DNA from: Gammaproteobacteria bacterium
GTDB lineage: Bacteria; Pseudomonadota; Gammaproteobacteria; Pseudomonadales; Azotimanducaceae
Length of the DNA: 64,000 bases
Direction of reading: 5' to 3'
Assembly (NCBI GenBank): GCA_009840545.1
Contig: VXNM01000014.1
Location: 366,216-430,215, forward strand
Made by a program: the position numbers and the translations under genes. The number at the start of each line of letters is the position of its first letter. Position 1 is the stretch's first letter. The notes below the pieces were generated by a model. The model ran no database searches and was not told the origin of the DNA. It worked only from the letters and a program-made list of their open reading frames with translations. Positions 1 to 9,449 of this stretch are shown piece by piece.

Positions 1-781
1 GCTTCATGCCCAAGGAGACACGGTTTCGCTCTGAGTCAAACGACAAGACCTTGACCGTAATTTCTTGTCCAACACTAACAACTTCACTGGGATGTCGTAC
101 ACGCTTCCATGCCATGTCAGTGACGTGTAACAATCCGTCAATTCCTCCAAGGTCAACGAACGCACCGTACTCAGTTAAATTCTTGACAATTCCTGGCTTA
201 ACTTGACCTTCCGCAAGGGAATTCAACAGGGCTTCGCGCTCTTCGCTATTTTCGAGTTCGAGTATCGCTCGCCGTGACACTACGACGTTGTTTCGTCGCT
301 GGTCAAGCTTGATAACTTGGAACTCTAACTCCTGCCCTTCCAGATCGGCAGTGTCTCGAATGGGTCTGGTGTCCACCAGAGAACCCGGCAAGAAGGCTCT
401 TACATCGTCAATACTCACTGTAAATCCGCCTTTTACCTTGCCATTCAAGACGCCTTTTATAGGCTCTTTCTTCTCAAACGATTCTTCAAGAATCTCCCAC
501 GTTTCCGCACGTTTGGCCTTTTCGCGTGAAAGGCGGGTTTCTCCAAAGCCGTCATCGACGACTTCCATCGCAACCTTGACCTGGTCACCGATTTCGAGTT
601 TGAAATCGCCATTTACATCGAAAAATTGATCTCGCGGGATTACTCCCTCGGACTTTAATCCCACGTGCATCGTGACGAATTCGTTATCAATATCTACAAC
701 TGTTCCAACAACGATCGACCCCGGTGTCATCTCTACGGTATGGACACTTTGTTCAAACAGTGATTCGAAGGACTCTGCCAT
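1..781 (-). CDS. rpsA: 30S ribosomal protein S1 (partial, N-terminal 260 residues)
   Basis: The reverse strand encodes the N-terminal part of ribosomal protein S1, which helps mRNA bind the 30S subunit. The start is the ATG at 779-781, preceded by a good Shine-Dalgarno (CAGGAGTAT-ATG). Translation opens [13 protein letters not shown] and shows successive S1/OB-fold repeats, with typical phrases such as [27 protein letters not shown] and [18 protein letters not shown]. The frame is open to the window edge, so the C-terminal repeats lie outside. In gammaproteobacteria rpsA normally directly follows cmk; here an opposite-strand ankyrin gene lies between them. Confidence 0.97.
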   Translation of the reverse strand, partial: MAESFESLFEQSVHTVEMTPGSIVVGTVVDIDNEFVTMHVGLKSEGVIPRDQFFDVNGDFKLEIGDQVKVAMEVVDDGFGETRLSREKAKRAETWEILEESFEKKEPIKGVLNGKVKGGFTVSIDDVRAFLPGSLVDTRPIRDTADLEGQELEFQVIKLDQRRNNVVVSRRAILELENSEEREALLNSLAEGQVKPGIVKNLTEYGAFVDLGGIDGLLHVTDMAWKRVRHPSEVVSVGQEITVKVLSFDSERNRVSLGMK

Positions 782-1041
782 ATACTCCTGTTTTTGTACT
801 TGATTTCAATTCTCGTGCATGCATAAACCACATAGTGTCCGAGTATTCAATTCTCGAACTGTTTTGAGGTTATTTGCCCGGTAAGTGACTATCTCACGGA
901 AGTTGTTGAATACAGTGCTTGGGACAGTCGAAACAGGGGCTAGCATATGCGAGAGATTGCACATTCTACACATTTGAATGCTACAAACTGCGAAAGTTTC
1001 GCCTTGTTTCGTAGCGTTAACGCCACCACCACGGAAAAATC

Positions 1042-2175
1042 GTGCCTAAGCAACCTCTAGCCAAGACAATCCAACTAACAGGTAAGGCAAGCGACTTTCT
1101 CAAGATAGGTGTCGCCGCAGCTGGTCGCGGTGATGTGGAAGCAGTCGAGCACTTGTTGCAAATCAAGCCGGAATGGGTGCATCGTGTCGGTTCGCATGGC
1201 CGGACGATGCTCTGGGAAGCGTCGTATAGAGGGCGAACAGACATGGTTTCGGTGCTCACCGATCGTGGAGCAGACATCGATGCTTGTGGATGCCACTTTA
1301 CTCCCCTGCTAGTGGACATATCACCCTATTGCGCCGCAAAGTTCAAGAAGCACGAAGAAACTGCTCGATTGCTGCTAGCCCGTGGTGCTCGAGTCGACTT
1401 CTACACGGACGTGTACTTGGATAGCTACGACCGCGTGAAGCAGCAGTTAAGTGAAGATTTAAGCCTCGCAGTGAAAGAGAAAGTTCAAAACGACCGAAAT
1501 GTTAAAGCGACCGCCCTTCACTACGCAGTTAGTCAGAGCCGAATAGAGATTCTGGATTTGTTGCTAGAACATGGTGCAGATCCGCGACCGTACTCCCTGT
1601 GGCTGGTGCGGTTTGCGATCTGGCGGAAGAGTACCGACGTCTTGGAACGATTGTTCCGTGCTGGAGTCGATCCATCTGTTTCAGCAATTCCTCGATCTGG
1701 AATTACCGACCCCGCGATCAACGATTTACTTGACAAGTACGGAGTAGCCTTTGACCCCGATGGTTCCGAAGGCGGATGGCCTCCATTGGTGTATTCAGCT
1801 CGTGGAGACCGGGGAGGAAGTTTGGAAACCGTTCGCAAACTGCTTGGGCAAGGTGCAGACGTGAACCAACGCAACTACAAGGGTCAGACAGCTCTCCACT
1901 GTGCGGCTAAGGCGGGATTCGTGCACATAGTCGAGGAATTGTTGAAGCACGGAGCCGTCGTGGATGCAGAAGATGAAAACGGCGATACACCTCTGCTAAC
2001 AACAATGCGTTCTACAGTAAAGAACAAAGAGAAACTGTTTGAAGTCGCAAAAATTCTTACAAGTGCAGGGGCAGACGCAGGGCGAGAAAACAAGAAGGGT
2101 CATACACCGTTGACGGTCGCTTGTAGGAAAGCGAATGCAGACTATTGGATAGCGTGTCTATCGTCGGGACGATGA
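1042..2175 (+). CDS. Ankyrin-repeat protein
   Basis: This 377-residue protein starts at a GTG (MPKQPLAKT). It has no signal peptide or membrane segment and consists of ankyrin repeats from about residue 20 to the end. Clear repeats are near residues 25-80 (GDVEAVEHLLQ...GRTMLWEASYRGRTDMV), 155-180 (TALHYAVSQSRIEILDLLLEHGADP) and 260-355 (GQTALHCAAKAGFVHIVEELLKHGA written in pieces, then DENGDTPLL and KKGHTPLTVACRKA). Ankyrin repeats mediate protein-protein contacts; the partner is unknown. It lies between rpsA and cmk on the strand opposite to both, interrupting a normally tight pair, which suggests insertion. It ends 11 nt from the convergent cmk stop. Confidence 0.85.
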   Translation: MPKQPLAKTIQLTGKASDFLKIGVAAAGRGDVEAVEHLLQIKPEWVHRVGSHGRTMLWEASYRGRTDMVSVLTDRGADIDACGCHFTPLLVDISPYCAAKFKKHEETARLLLARGARVDFYTDVYLDSYDRVKQQLSEDLSLAVKEKVQNDRNVKATALHYAVSQSRIEILDLLLEHGADPRPYSLWLVRFAIWRKSTDVLERLFRAGVDPSVSAIPRSGITDPAINDLLDKYGVAFDPDGSEGGWPPLVYSARGDRGGSLETVRKLLGQGADVNQRNYKGQTALHCAAKAGFVHIVEELLKHGAVVDAEDENGDTPLLTTMRSTVKNKEKLFEVAKILTSAGADAGRENKKGHTPLTVACRKANADYWIACLSSGR

Positions 2176-2186
2176 ATTGCATTCAG

Positions 2187-2945
2187 TCAGTCGATGATGC
2201 CGCGATTTCTTGCCTTACGCATCACAAAGTCCACAGTTTCCTGCACAGATAATCTGGAACTGTCTAGTTGAATAGCGTCGTGAGCCGGAACTGCCGGCGC
2301 AACGTCCCGCAAACTGTCGCGTTCATCGCGATCTTTGAGACTTTGAAGAACGCGATGAAAGCTCTCGTCGGTATTTGCTGCCCCGAGCTGAGCCATGCGT
2401 CGTTTAGTTCGCGTTTCTAGTGAAGCTTCCAGGAAGATCTTCAGTTGAGCGTCAGGGAAAATAACTGTCCCCATATCGCGGCCGTCGGCTACAAGTCCCG
2501 GTTCAACTCGCTGTTCTCGTTGTTTCGGGACGAGTACTGATCGAATGCGTCGCGAAGCTGCGACAAGCGCTGCACCCCGTGAAATTTCATTGCCCCGCAC
2601 AATGCTAGTAACGTCTTTCCCATTCCACTGCACTGTTTTATGTTGAAGCGAGTCAGACAATACATACACGATGCTATCTCGAAGCTCTCGAGATTCCTTC
2701 AACGAACTCGCTTGAATACCAGTCTTGGAATACTCGATTCGAATCCTTTGCTCAACTAACTTTGCTATCGCCTCTTCTTGCCAGTACTCAAGGTTGTGCT
2801 CGGAAGCCAAATAAGCAACAACCCGATACAACAAGCCACTATCAAGCAAATTCCATTCGAGCTCCCTCGAAACTCGGTTGGCCACAGTCCCTTTTCCTGA
2901 CGCAGACAACCCATCAATGGTTATCACTGGCACCTTGGAGGTCAT
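2187..2945 (-). CDS. cmk: Cytidylate kinase
   Basis: CMP/dCMP kinase of pyrimidine nucleotide recycling. The N-terminus carries the P-loop DGLSASGKGT (about residues 11-20), followed by LLDSGLLYRV; a NMP-binding region and VADGRDMGTVIFPDAQLKIF near residue 155 are typical of Cmk, as is the late region KDRDERDS. At 252 residues it is somewhat longer than the usual 220-230. It is part of the hisC-pheA-serC-gyrA block on the same strand. The start ATG at 2945 has no convincing Shine-Dalgarno. Only 38 nt separate it from hisC, so the aroA or tyrA-aroA genes usual here are absent. Confidence 0.96.
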   Translation of the reverse strand: MTSKVPVITIDGLSASGKGTVANRVSRELEWNLLDSGLLYRVVAYLASEHNLEYWQEEAIAKLVEQRIRIEYSKTGIQASSLKESRELRDSIVYVLSDSLQHKTVQWNGKDVTSIVRGNEISRGAALVAASRRIRSVLVPKQREQRVEPGLVADGRDMGTVIFPDAQLKIFLEASLETRTKRRMAQLGAANTDESFHRVLQSLKDRDERDSLRDVAPAVPAHDAIQLDSSRLSVQETVDFVMRKARNRGIID

Positions 2946-2983
2946 ACTGTAAATTCAACCAAGATCTGTGTACGGTCGCCGAG

Positions 2984-4069
2984 TTAAAGCACCGCCGCAA
3001 GTGCGTGTATGAATCGTACGTTTTCTTCGTGAGTTCCAATCGTGACACGCAAGTGGTTGGGCATACCGTAATTGGCGATAGGACGAACGATGATTCCCTT
3101 TCTCAAGAGCTTTTCGTAAAGCGGCAACGCATCCATACCACAATCGAACGTGATGAAGTTTCCGACTGAACGAATGTATTCAAGCTCTTGTTCACGTAGG
3201 CTGTCCTGCACGAACTTCATTTCTTCGGAGTTTATGACAACGCTTTCGTCAAGATACTCTGTATCGTCCAGAGCCGCTTCTGCTGCTGCGAGAGCCACGC
3301 TGTTCACATTAAACGGTTGTCGAATTCGATTGAGAAGTTCTGCAAAGTAACTTGACGAGACGCTGTACCCGACTCTCAACGAAGCAAGACCGTATGCCTT
3401 AGAGAAAGTCCGAGTCACGACGACGTTGGGAAATTCCTTGCTGAATTCGACGCCATTGGGATAATCGGTTTCACCGACATACTCGAAGTATGCTTCGTCG
3501 ATCACTATCCACACGGTGGATGGAACTGATTCGATAAAGGTTCGTAGTTCGGAGTCGGTAACGTAGGTTCCGGTGGGGTTGTTCGGATTTGCGATGTAGA
3601 CAATGCTCGTTAGTGCATCCACCACTTCGGATGTTCGTACAAGGTCGTGGCACCACTTGCGAGACTTCACACTCACCATCTTTCCGTGAGCTGCTGCAAT
3701 TGCTAATGGATAAACCACAAAGCAATGTTCATCCACTACACACTTTGATCCCGGAGACACTGCTACGCGAGCAGCAAGTTCAAGCACATCGTTGGAGCCA
3801 TTACCTAGAGTGATGCACTCCTCGGGCACACCTAGTTTTCGTGACAATGCTTGCTTTAGGTTGTGTCCGGATGGGTCTGGGTAACGTGTCAACGAATCCA
3901 GTTCCTTGGAAATTGCGTTGCAAACTCGCGGACTAGCTCCCCTCGGATTTTCGTTACTGGCCAGTTTTATGACATTTGAAACTCCGTACTCCCTCTCTAG
4001 TTGAGCAATGGTCTTGCCCGGTTTATAGGGAGATAGAGTTAGAACTCGTGCATTAACGTTGGAGTTCAT
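2984..4069 (-). CDS. hisC: Histidinol-phosphate / aromatic aminotransferase
   Basis: A 361-residue fold-type I PLP aminotransferase. Landmarks are NENPRGASPRVCNAI near residue 40, the ANPNNPTGT segment near 160, and the PLP-lysine region TRTFSKAYGLASLRVGY near 220. The start ATG overlaps the pheA stop by ATGA, so translation is coupled to pheA. Position in a pheA-hisC-cmk block matches the hisC2 paralogue of gammaproteobacteria, which may serve as an aromatic aminotransferase (phenylalanine or tyrosine) besides, or instead of, histidinol phosphate. Which substrate it prefers cannot be read from sequence. Confidence 0.93.
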   Translation of the reverse strand: MNSNVNARVLTLSPYKPGKTIAQLEREYGVSNVIKLASNENPRGASPRVCNAISKELDSLTRYPDPSGHNLKQALSRKLGVPEECITLGNGSNDVLELAARVAVSPGSKCVVDEHCFVVYPLAIAAAHGKMVSVKSRKWCHDLVRTSEVVDALTSIVYIANPNNPTGTYVTDSELRTFIESVPSTVWIVIDEAYFEYVGETDYPNGVEFSKEFPNVVVTRTFSKAYGLASLRVGYSVSSSYFAELLNRIRQPFNVNSVALAAAEAALDDTEYLDESVVINSEEMKFVQDSLREQELEYIRSVGNFITFDCGMDALPLYEKLLRKGIIVRPIANYGMPNHLRVTIGTHEENVRFIHALAAVL

Positions 4070-5160
4070 GCGCTTGAAGCTTTCGGATAAGAACCCAAAG
4101 ACCGTACATCCAATGCAATTTCTCTAATACGGTTCAGAGCTTTTCTAATTGGTTCAGTAGACTCATGACCTTCTAGATCCATCATGAAGACATACGACCA
4201 CTTGCTCTTGCTAGCTGGACGTGTCTCAATTCGACACAGATTGACATCGAACTCCTGAAAGGGAGCTAGAATCTGAAACAAGGCACCAGGCTCGTCGCTT
4301 CCTCTAACTAGCACCGAAGTCTTGTCGTTTCCCGTGGGTCCGACTTCATGCGTTCCTATAACCAAGAATCGTGTGGAATTGCCTGTTCGATCTTCAATGT
4401 TTCTCTGCAATACGCTCAAGTGGTATTGTTCTGCCGCCATGATGCCGGCAATTGCAGCTGTGTTGCTTTCGTCGTATACCAATCGAGCGGCCTCTGCATT
4501 GCTCGAGACCGCAACCTGCTCTACGTCCCGGTAATTGGCATCCAGCCAACGCCGACACTGAGCGAGAGACTGCTGATGGGAGTAAATTCTCTTTATGGAC
4601 TTAGGGTCTGTGTCTCTTCTCGCCAAGAATGCGTGGTGAATCGGAAGCTCCACTTCTGCGCAAATTCTGAGATTGAATTCGATGAGACAATCCAAAGTGC
4701 GGTTCACTACACCTTCGGTACTGTTCTCAACGGGCACAACTCCGTAGTGACAATGTTGTGCGTCCACTTCTCGAAACACATCGTCAATTGATGCTTGTGA
4801 TTTCGTTGCCGAGAAGTGGCCAAATTGTTTAATCGCCGCGGCTTCCGTATAGGTTCCTCGAGGGCCAAGGTATGCAACCGTCAAAGACTGCTGGAGCGAC
4901 AAACAGCAGGACTTGATTTCGCTGAATAGCTGTTCCACTTGTCCGTCGGTCAGTGGTCCTTCATTCATTCTTCGCAGTCTCGCCAAGACCAATGACTCTC
5001 TATCTGGGTGATAGACAGCGTTAAGATCGGCTTCCGGCATGGCCGTTTTCACATTGGCAATTTCCTTGGACAGGGATGCTCGTTCATTCAGTAGCGAGAG
5101 CATCTGATCGTCGATGCTGTCGATTCTTGATCGGATTTGCTTGATTCGTGCTTTGCTCAC
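4066..5160 (-). CDS. pheA: Bifunctional chorismate mutase / prephenate dehydratase (P-protein)
   Basis: Makes phenylpyruvate from chorismate. Domain order: chorismate mutase about residues 1-85 (RIKQIRSRIDSIDDQMLSLL), prephenate dehydratase about 90-270 (VAYLGPRGTYTEAAAIKQFG, the GVVPVENSTEGVV stretch, and the NSTRFLVIG threonine motif), then a C-terminal ACT domain (PGALFQILAPFQEFDVNL, ESRP-like IETRPASKSKW), which is expected to bind phenylalanine for feedback control. The frame is open from 5172, but I prefer the GTG at 5160: it forms a GTGA overlap with the serC stop and gives MSKARIKQIRSRID, matching family N-termini. Length 364 residues is typical. Confidence 0.95.
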   Translation of the reverse strand: MSKARIKQIRSRIDSIDDQMLSLLNERASLSKEIANVKTAMPEADLNAVYHPDRESLVLARLRRMNEGPLTDGQVEQLFSEIKSCCLSLQQSLTVAYLGPRGTYTEAAAIKQFGHFSATKSQASIDDVFREVDAQHCHYGVVPVENSTEGVVNRTLDCLIEFNLRICAEVELPIHHAFLARRDTDPKSIKRIYSHQQSLAQCRRWLDANYRDVEQVAVSSNAEAARLVYDESNTAAIAGIMAAEQYHLSVLQRNIEDRTGNSTRFLVIGTHEVGPTGNDKTSVLVRGSDEPGALFQILAPFQEFDVNLCRIETRPASKSKWSYVFMMDLEGHESTEPIRKALNRIREIALDVRSLGSYPKASSA

Positions 5161-6233
5161 TTCTTGGCACACTCTCTTTCAAACTCTTGCATAAAGTTAA
5201 TTAGGTGACTCACCGACTCACACTCAATGGCGTTGTAGAGACTGATCCTAAAACCTCCTACCAATCGATGACCACGTATGTGCTTGATGTTTGCCTTTGA
5301 TGCTTGGGCCAAAAAATCAGCCGACAGTGACTCGTCCTCTAAGTTGAATGTCACATTCGTTCTTGACCGAAACTCAGGTGCGATTGTGTTGGTGTAAAGA
5401 TTGCTTTCGTCAATGACTTCATACAGCCGACCAGATCTCTCTATGGAACGACGTTGCATTTCCGCAACACCCCCAGACTCTTTCACCCAGTCAAATACTA
5501 GCCCAGCGACGTACCATGCGAACGTATTCGGAGTGTTGTACATCGACTCTCGTTCAGCGTGGGCTCGATAGTTTAGGTACTCGGATCCACCTTCTTCTAG
5601 AGGTCGACACAAATCTCGTCGCACAATGACAACGGTCAGTCCTGCAGGACCTACGTTCTTTTGGGCAGATGCGTAGATTAGTCCAAACTGATTCACGTCG
5701 ATTACGCGAGTCAAAATGTCGGATGACATATCTGCAACCAAGGGAACATCCAATTGTTCCGGAAACTTGCGAAACTGTACTCCACTAATAGTCTCGTTCG
5801 AAGTTATGTGTAGGTACTTCGAGAACTCAGCGCGAATCCAAGAGTCAGGAGGCGGAACGCTATCTTGCGACTCTCCCACGATGTGGACACTACGTAGTCT
5901 GCGCGCTTCACGAATCGCCTTGCCTGACCAGGCACCGTTGTACAAGTACTCGACTGTTTCTCCAGGTCGCGACAAATTCAGCGGCACAAAAGCAAACTGA
6001 AGTGTTGCTCCGCCTTGCATAAAGAGAACCCAATAGTCATCTCCTATTGCTAGGATTTCTCGAAGTGTCCGCTCGGCCCGCTCCGCAATATCAACGAATT
6101 CAGGGGATCTGTGGCTAACCTCAATTACCGAAGTACCCGTTCCTCGATAATTCAAGAGGTCCGCTTGAACTTTGCGCAAGACTGGCAGAGGAAGAGCGGA
6201 GGGTCCAGCAGAAAAGTTGTGGGCTCGAGACAT
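5157..6233 (-). CDS. serC: Phosphoserine aminotransferase
   Basis: Converts 3-phosphohydroxypyruvate to phosphoserine, and also acts in pyridoxine synthesis. The 358-residue sequence begins with the SerC signature NFSAGPSALPLPVL; LFMQGGATLQFAFVPLNL near residue 75 and the PLP-lysine region YASAQKNVGPAGLTVVIV near 195 are conserved, and the C-terminus ends with the family segment HIRGHRLVGGFRISLYNA. It sits 40 nt downstream of gyrA and overlaps pheA by four bases, as in other gammaproteobacterial gyrA-serC-pheA blocks. Confidence 0.97.
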   Translation of the reverse strand: MSRAHNFSAGPSALPLPVLRKVQADLLNYRGTGTSVIEVSHRSPEFVDIAERAERTLREILAIGDDYWVLFMQGGATLQFAFVPLNLSRPGETVEYLYNGAWSGKAIREARRLRSVHIVGESQDSVPPPDSWIRAEFSKYLHITSNETISGVQFRKFPEQLDVPLVADMSSDILTRVIDVNQFGLIYASAQKNVGPAGLTVVIVRRDLCRPLEEGGSEYLNYRAHAERESMYNTPNTFAWYVAGLVFDWVKESGGVAEMQRRSIERSGRLYEVIDESNLYTNTIAPEFRSRTNVTFNLEDESLSADFLAQASKANIKHIRGHRLVGGFRISLYNAIECESVSHLINFMQEFERECAKK

Positions 6234-6273
6234 GGGCTATTGGTCCACGACCTACATCGGTCGAGATTTCCTG

Positions 6274-9039
6274 CTAGTCTTCAGTATCTTCGGTTGAATC
6301 GTCTTCCGGCGATGCGCTATCAACCCCACTCTCGGTCTGGGCCGATCCTTCGACAATCGTGTCCGATGGCGATTCTTCGTCTTCAGCCAGCGCGGACTCG
6401 GGAATCCGACCAATTCCTATCAATCGCTCCTCATCGCCTAGGCGGATAAGTCTCACGCCCTGAGTATTGCGACCAGCGATTCGAATTTGATCGACCGAAG
6501 TACGTATGAGTGTTCCTCGATTGTTGATAAACATTACATGGTCCGAATCGAATACTTGCACAGCACCAGCTACTTCTCCGTTTCGTTCAGAACTTCTAAT
6601 CGCGTAGGAACCCAATCCACCTCGTCCTGTACGCCGGAATGCTGTGAGATCAGTACGCTTGCCGTAACCATTCTCGGTAGCACATAGTAAATATCCGTTT
6701 TCATGGGGAATCACAAGCGAAAGCACCTTGGCATCCCCTCTAAGACGAATGCCTCGTACTCCCCTTGCAGTTCTTCCCATAACACGAACGTCAGACTCCA
6801 TGAACTTCACAGCCAAGCCTTTGTTCTGCACGAGCACAACTTCTTGGTGTCCGTCAGTCAGGTCAGCACCGATCAAACGGTCATCCTCAAGTAGACCAAT
6901 GGCGATAAGACCGCGTTTTCTCGGTCGGCTGAACCTACTCAGTTCGACCCGCTTAATTTGACCTCTCTCTGTGGCCATAACCACGAAGCGATCCTCTTCA
7001 AAGTCCTTAACAGGACAGATTGCAGAAATCCGTTCGTCGCCTTCCAATTCCAAGAGATTGACCAAAGGACGTCCCAACGCATTTCGACTGCTTTCGGGAA
7101 TTTGATAGGTCGGTAGCCAGTAGGCACGTCCCCGATTGCTAAAACACAGGAGCGTGGCGTGGTTGTGCGTAACTAAGAGGTGTTCAACGAAGTCGTCGTC
7201 TTTAACAGTTGCTGCCGTCTTACCGCGACCCCCTCTTCGTTGTGCCTCATATACGTCGATCGATTGGCTCTTGGCATAACCACCGTGCGAAATCGTGACA
7301 ACTACTGTCTTGGGCACGATCATGTCAATAGTTGTGAAGTCTTCCTCGTTCTCCAGAATCTCTGTGCGTCGTTCGTCACCGAATTCATCTCGAACTTCGA
7401 TGAGTTCTTCCTTGACAACTTCGTTCATGCGTTCGTCAGAATCCAAGATTTCTTGCAGACTCTTGATGTCAGCAATCAATCCTTCGTACTCATTGATGAG
7501 GCGGTCTTGTTCCAAACTAACAAGTCGGTGTAGCTGCAAACTAAGAATGGCGTCTGCTTGGTCGCTAGAGAGTCGATACTCTCCCGATTCTTCGTCAAAC
7601 CCCAATGTCGGGTCTACGTCATCACGCCGAGCGAGTTTCACATCCGCACGACGTAACAACGCTTGAATAGCAGACATTCGCGAAGTTCTTTCGTCCCCCT
7701 CTTCCTCAGAAGAGGCAACATTGAGCCAAGACCGATCGGTCAATGCTGCTTGGGCGTCCTGACGAGATTCAGAGTTGCGGATCAGTTCGACGATTTCATC
7801 GATGTCCGCCAACGCTACAGCTTGTCCTTCGAGCGTATGCGCTCTTCTTCGCGACTCGCGCAAGAGATGGGTCGAACGTCGAACCACGACTTCTCGACGA
7901 TGCTGGATGAACGCCATCAGCATGTCCTTGAGATTTACGGTTCTGGGTTGGCCACCAACGAGAGCAGTGCAATTGACGCTGACAGAGGATTCAAGCTGAG
8001 TGTGTGCATACAGATTGTTCAGCACGACTTCTGCTGGTTCGCCTCGCGAGACTTCGATGACGATCCGCATCCCGTTCTTGCTGGACTCGTCTCGAAGATC
8101 CGAAATTCCGCTAATGCGTTTTTCACGCACCAAGTCAGCGATGGATTCAACGAGCTTGGCTTTGTTTTGCTGAAACGGAATCTCCGTGACAATTATTGTT
8201 TCGCGACCGGATTTCTCACTTTCGATCGAAGCCCTTGACCGTACCCGAATCCTGCCCCTACCTGTCTTGTAGGCTTGTACGATCCCTACACGGCCATTGA
8301 TGATTCCTGCAGTGGGAAAGTCTGGACCTTGTACATATTGCATTAGGTCTTCAACCGTCAGGGATTCCTCATCAACCAATGCGATACAAGCGTCGATTAC
8401 TTCCCGGAGGTTGTGAGGAGGAATATTGGTAGCCATGGCAACCGCAATTCCGTAGGAACCATTGATCAACAAATTCGGAATACGAGTCGGAAGTACGACG
8501 GGCACAAGGATTGTGTCGTCGTAGTTGAGTGTCATGTCGACGGTTTCCTTGTCCAAGTCCGCCAGCATCATCGACGCGATGCGTTCCATCCTCACTTCTG
8601 TGTAACGCGGTGCCGCTGCGGGATCTCCATCTATGGAGCCGAAGTTTCCTTGCCCCTCCACCAATGGATAGCGCATCTTGAAGTCTTGCGCCATGTTTAC
8701 GATCGTCTCATAGATCGCCTGTTCTCCATGTGGGTGATACTTCCCGACAACTTCTCCACCGACACGTGCCGACTTCATGGTTGGTCGATCATGTCTGTTG
8801 TTAAGTTGATCCATTCCAAAGAGACACCGTCGGTGTACGGGCTTTAGGCCATCTCGGATATCAGGCAATGCACGACCGATGATCACGCTCATCGCATATC
8901 CAAGATACGAGTGTCGCATCTCATCTTCTATGTACACCCGTACAATATCTCCACCCGTAGGACCGGGTGTTGAAGGGTTCAATTCGTCGTTGTTGTCGGA
9001 TTCGTCTTCGGGACCAGACGAAGTGTCTTCATCACTCAT
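6274..9039 (-). CDS. gyrA: DNA gyrase subunit A
   Basis: The breakage-reunion subunit of DNA gyrase. The start is taken as the ATG at 9039 (MSDEDTSSGPED, 921 residues), giving a short acidic leader before the conserved YAMSVIIGRALPDIRDGLKP; a TTG start four codons upstream is possible. The catalytic tyrosine lies in AAAPRYTEVRMERIA. The GyrA-box QRRGGRGKTAATV is present, so this is GyrA and not ParC. The C-terminus has six beta-pinwheel blades and an acidic tail. In the quinolone-resistance region the sequence reads HPHGEQAIYETIV: E. coli Ser83 is Gln here and Asp87 is Glu. Confidence 0.97.
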   Translation of the reverse strand: MSDEDTSSGPEDESDNNDELNPSTPGPTGGDIVRVYIEDEMRHSYLGYAMSVIIGRALPDIRDGLKPVHRRCLFGMDQLNNRHDRPTMKSARVGGEVVGKYHPHGEQAIYETIVNMAQDFKMRYPLVEGQGNFGSIDGDPAAAPRYTEVRMERIASMMLADLDKETVDMTLNYDDTILVPVVLPTRIPNLLINGSYGIAVAMATNIPPHNLREVIDACIALVDEESLTVEDLMQYVQGPDFPTAGIINGRVGIVQAYKTGRGRIRVRSRASIESEKSGRETIIVTEIPFQQNKAKLVESIADLVREKRISGISDLRDESSKNGMRIVIEVSRGEPAEVVLNNLYAHTQLESSVSVNCTALVGGQPRTVNLKDMLMAFIQHRREVVVRRSTHLLRESRRRAHTLEGQAVALADIDEIVELIRNSESRQDAQAALTDRSWLNVASSEEEGDERTSRMSAIQALLRRADVKLARRDDVDPTLGFDEESGEYRLSSDQADAILSLQLHRLVSLEQDRLINEYEGLIADIKSLQEILDSDERMNEVVKEELIEVRDEFGDERRTEILENEEDFTTIDMIVPKTVVVTISHGGYAKSQSIDVYEAQRRGGRGKTAATVKDDDFVEHLLVTHNHATLLCFSNRGRAYWLPTYQIPESSRNALGRPLVNLLELEGDERISAICPVKDFEEDRFVVMATERGQIKRVELSRFSRPRKRGLIAIGLLEDDRLIGADLTDGHQEVVLVQNKGLAVKFMESDVRVMGRTARGVRGIRLRGDAKVLSLVIPHENGYLLCATENGYGKRTDLTAFRRTGRGGLGSYAIRSSERNGEVAGAVQVFDSDHVMFINNRGTLIRTSVDQIRIAGRNTQGVRLIRLGDEERLIGIGRIPESALAEDEESPSDTIVEGSAQTESGVDSASPEDDSTEDTED

Positions 9040-9449
9040 GGAAATGCACAAAAAGTGCTAGAAATACAGGAAGCGGGGGAAGTGTTATTTTACCGTAGAG
9101 ACGACCAGAAATATACCCTCTAACAAGCGGAATTCTGTGCTGATTGGGAAAACGCACAAGCACACCTTGACCTTCCATTCCTTCAGTTTCGAGTTCTAGA
9201 TTCAGGGGTGCGTATCACACCAAAGCGAATCGTTGGTGAGCGAATCTAGTGACTAGCGATCACGCCAAGACCATTGAGTGAATTGGATAGATTTACATCT
9301 AATCAGAAAAAGTTTAGAAATTGAACCGGACTATAGTCTTCTTTATTTTCAATACCTTACAGGAATTTGTTAACAAGTAAAGGGCATTCTGACAACGGGA
9401 TGCATTTGGAGATCTTCTTTGAATAGTACCTCGACCAATTAAGAACTGG
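9040..9449. other. Intergenic region upstream of gyrA
   Basis: About 410 bases between the gyrA start and the golvesin-like pseudogene. It should hold the gyrA promoter, but I see no convincing -35/-10 pair or strong hairpin. Short reading frames across it are not protein-like. Its large size and location next to a decayed gene suggest further remnants too degraded to recognise. Confidence 0.5.
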
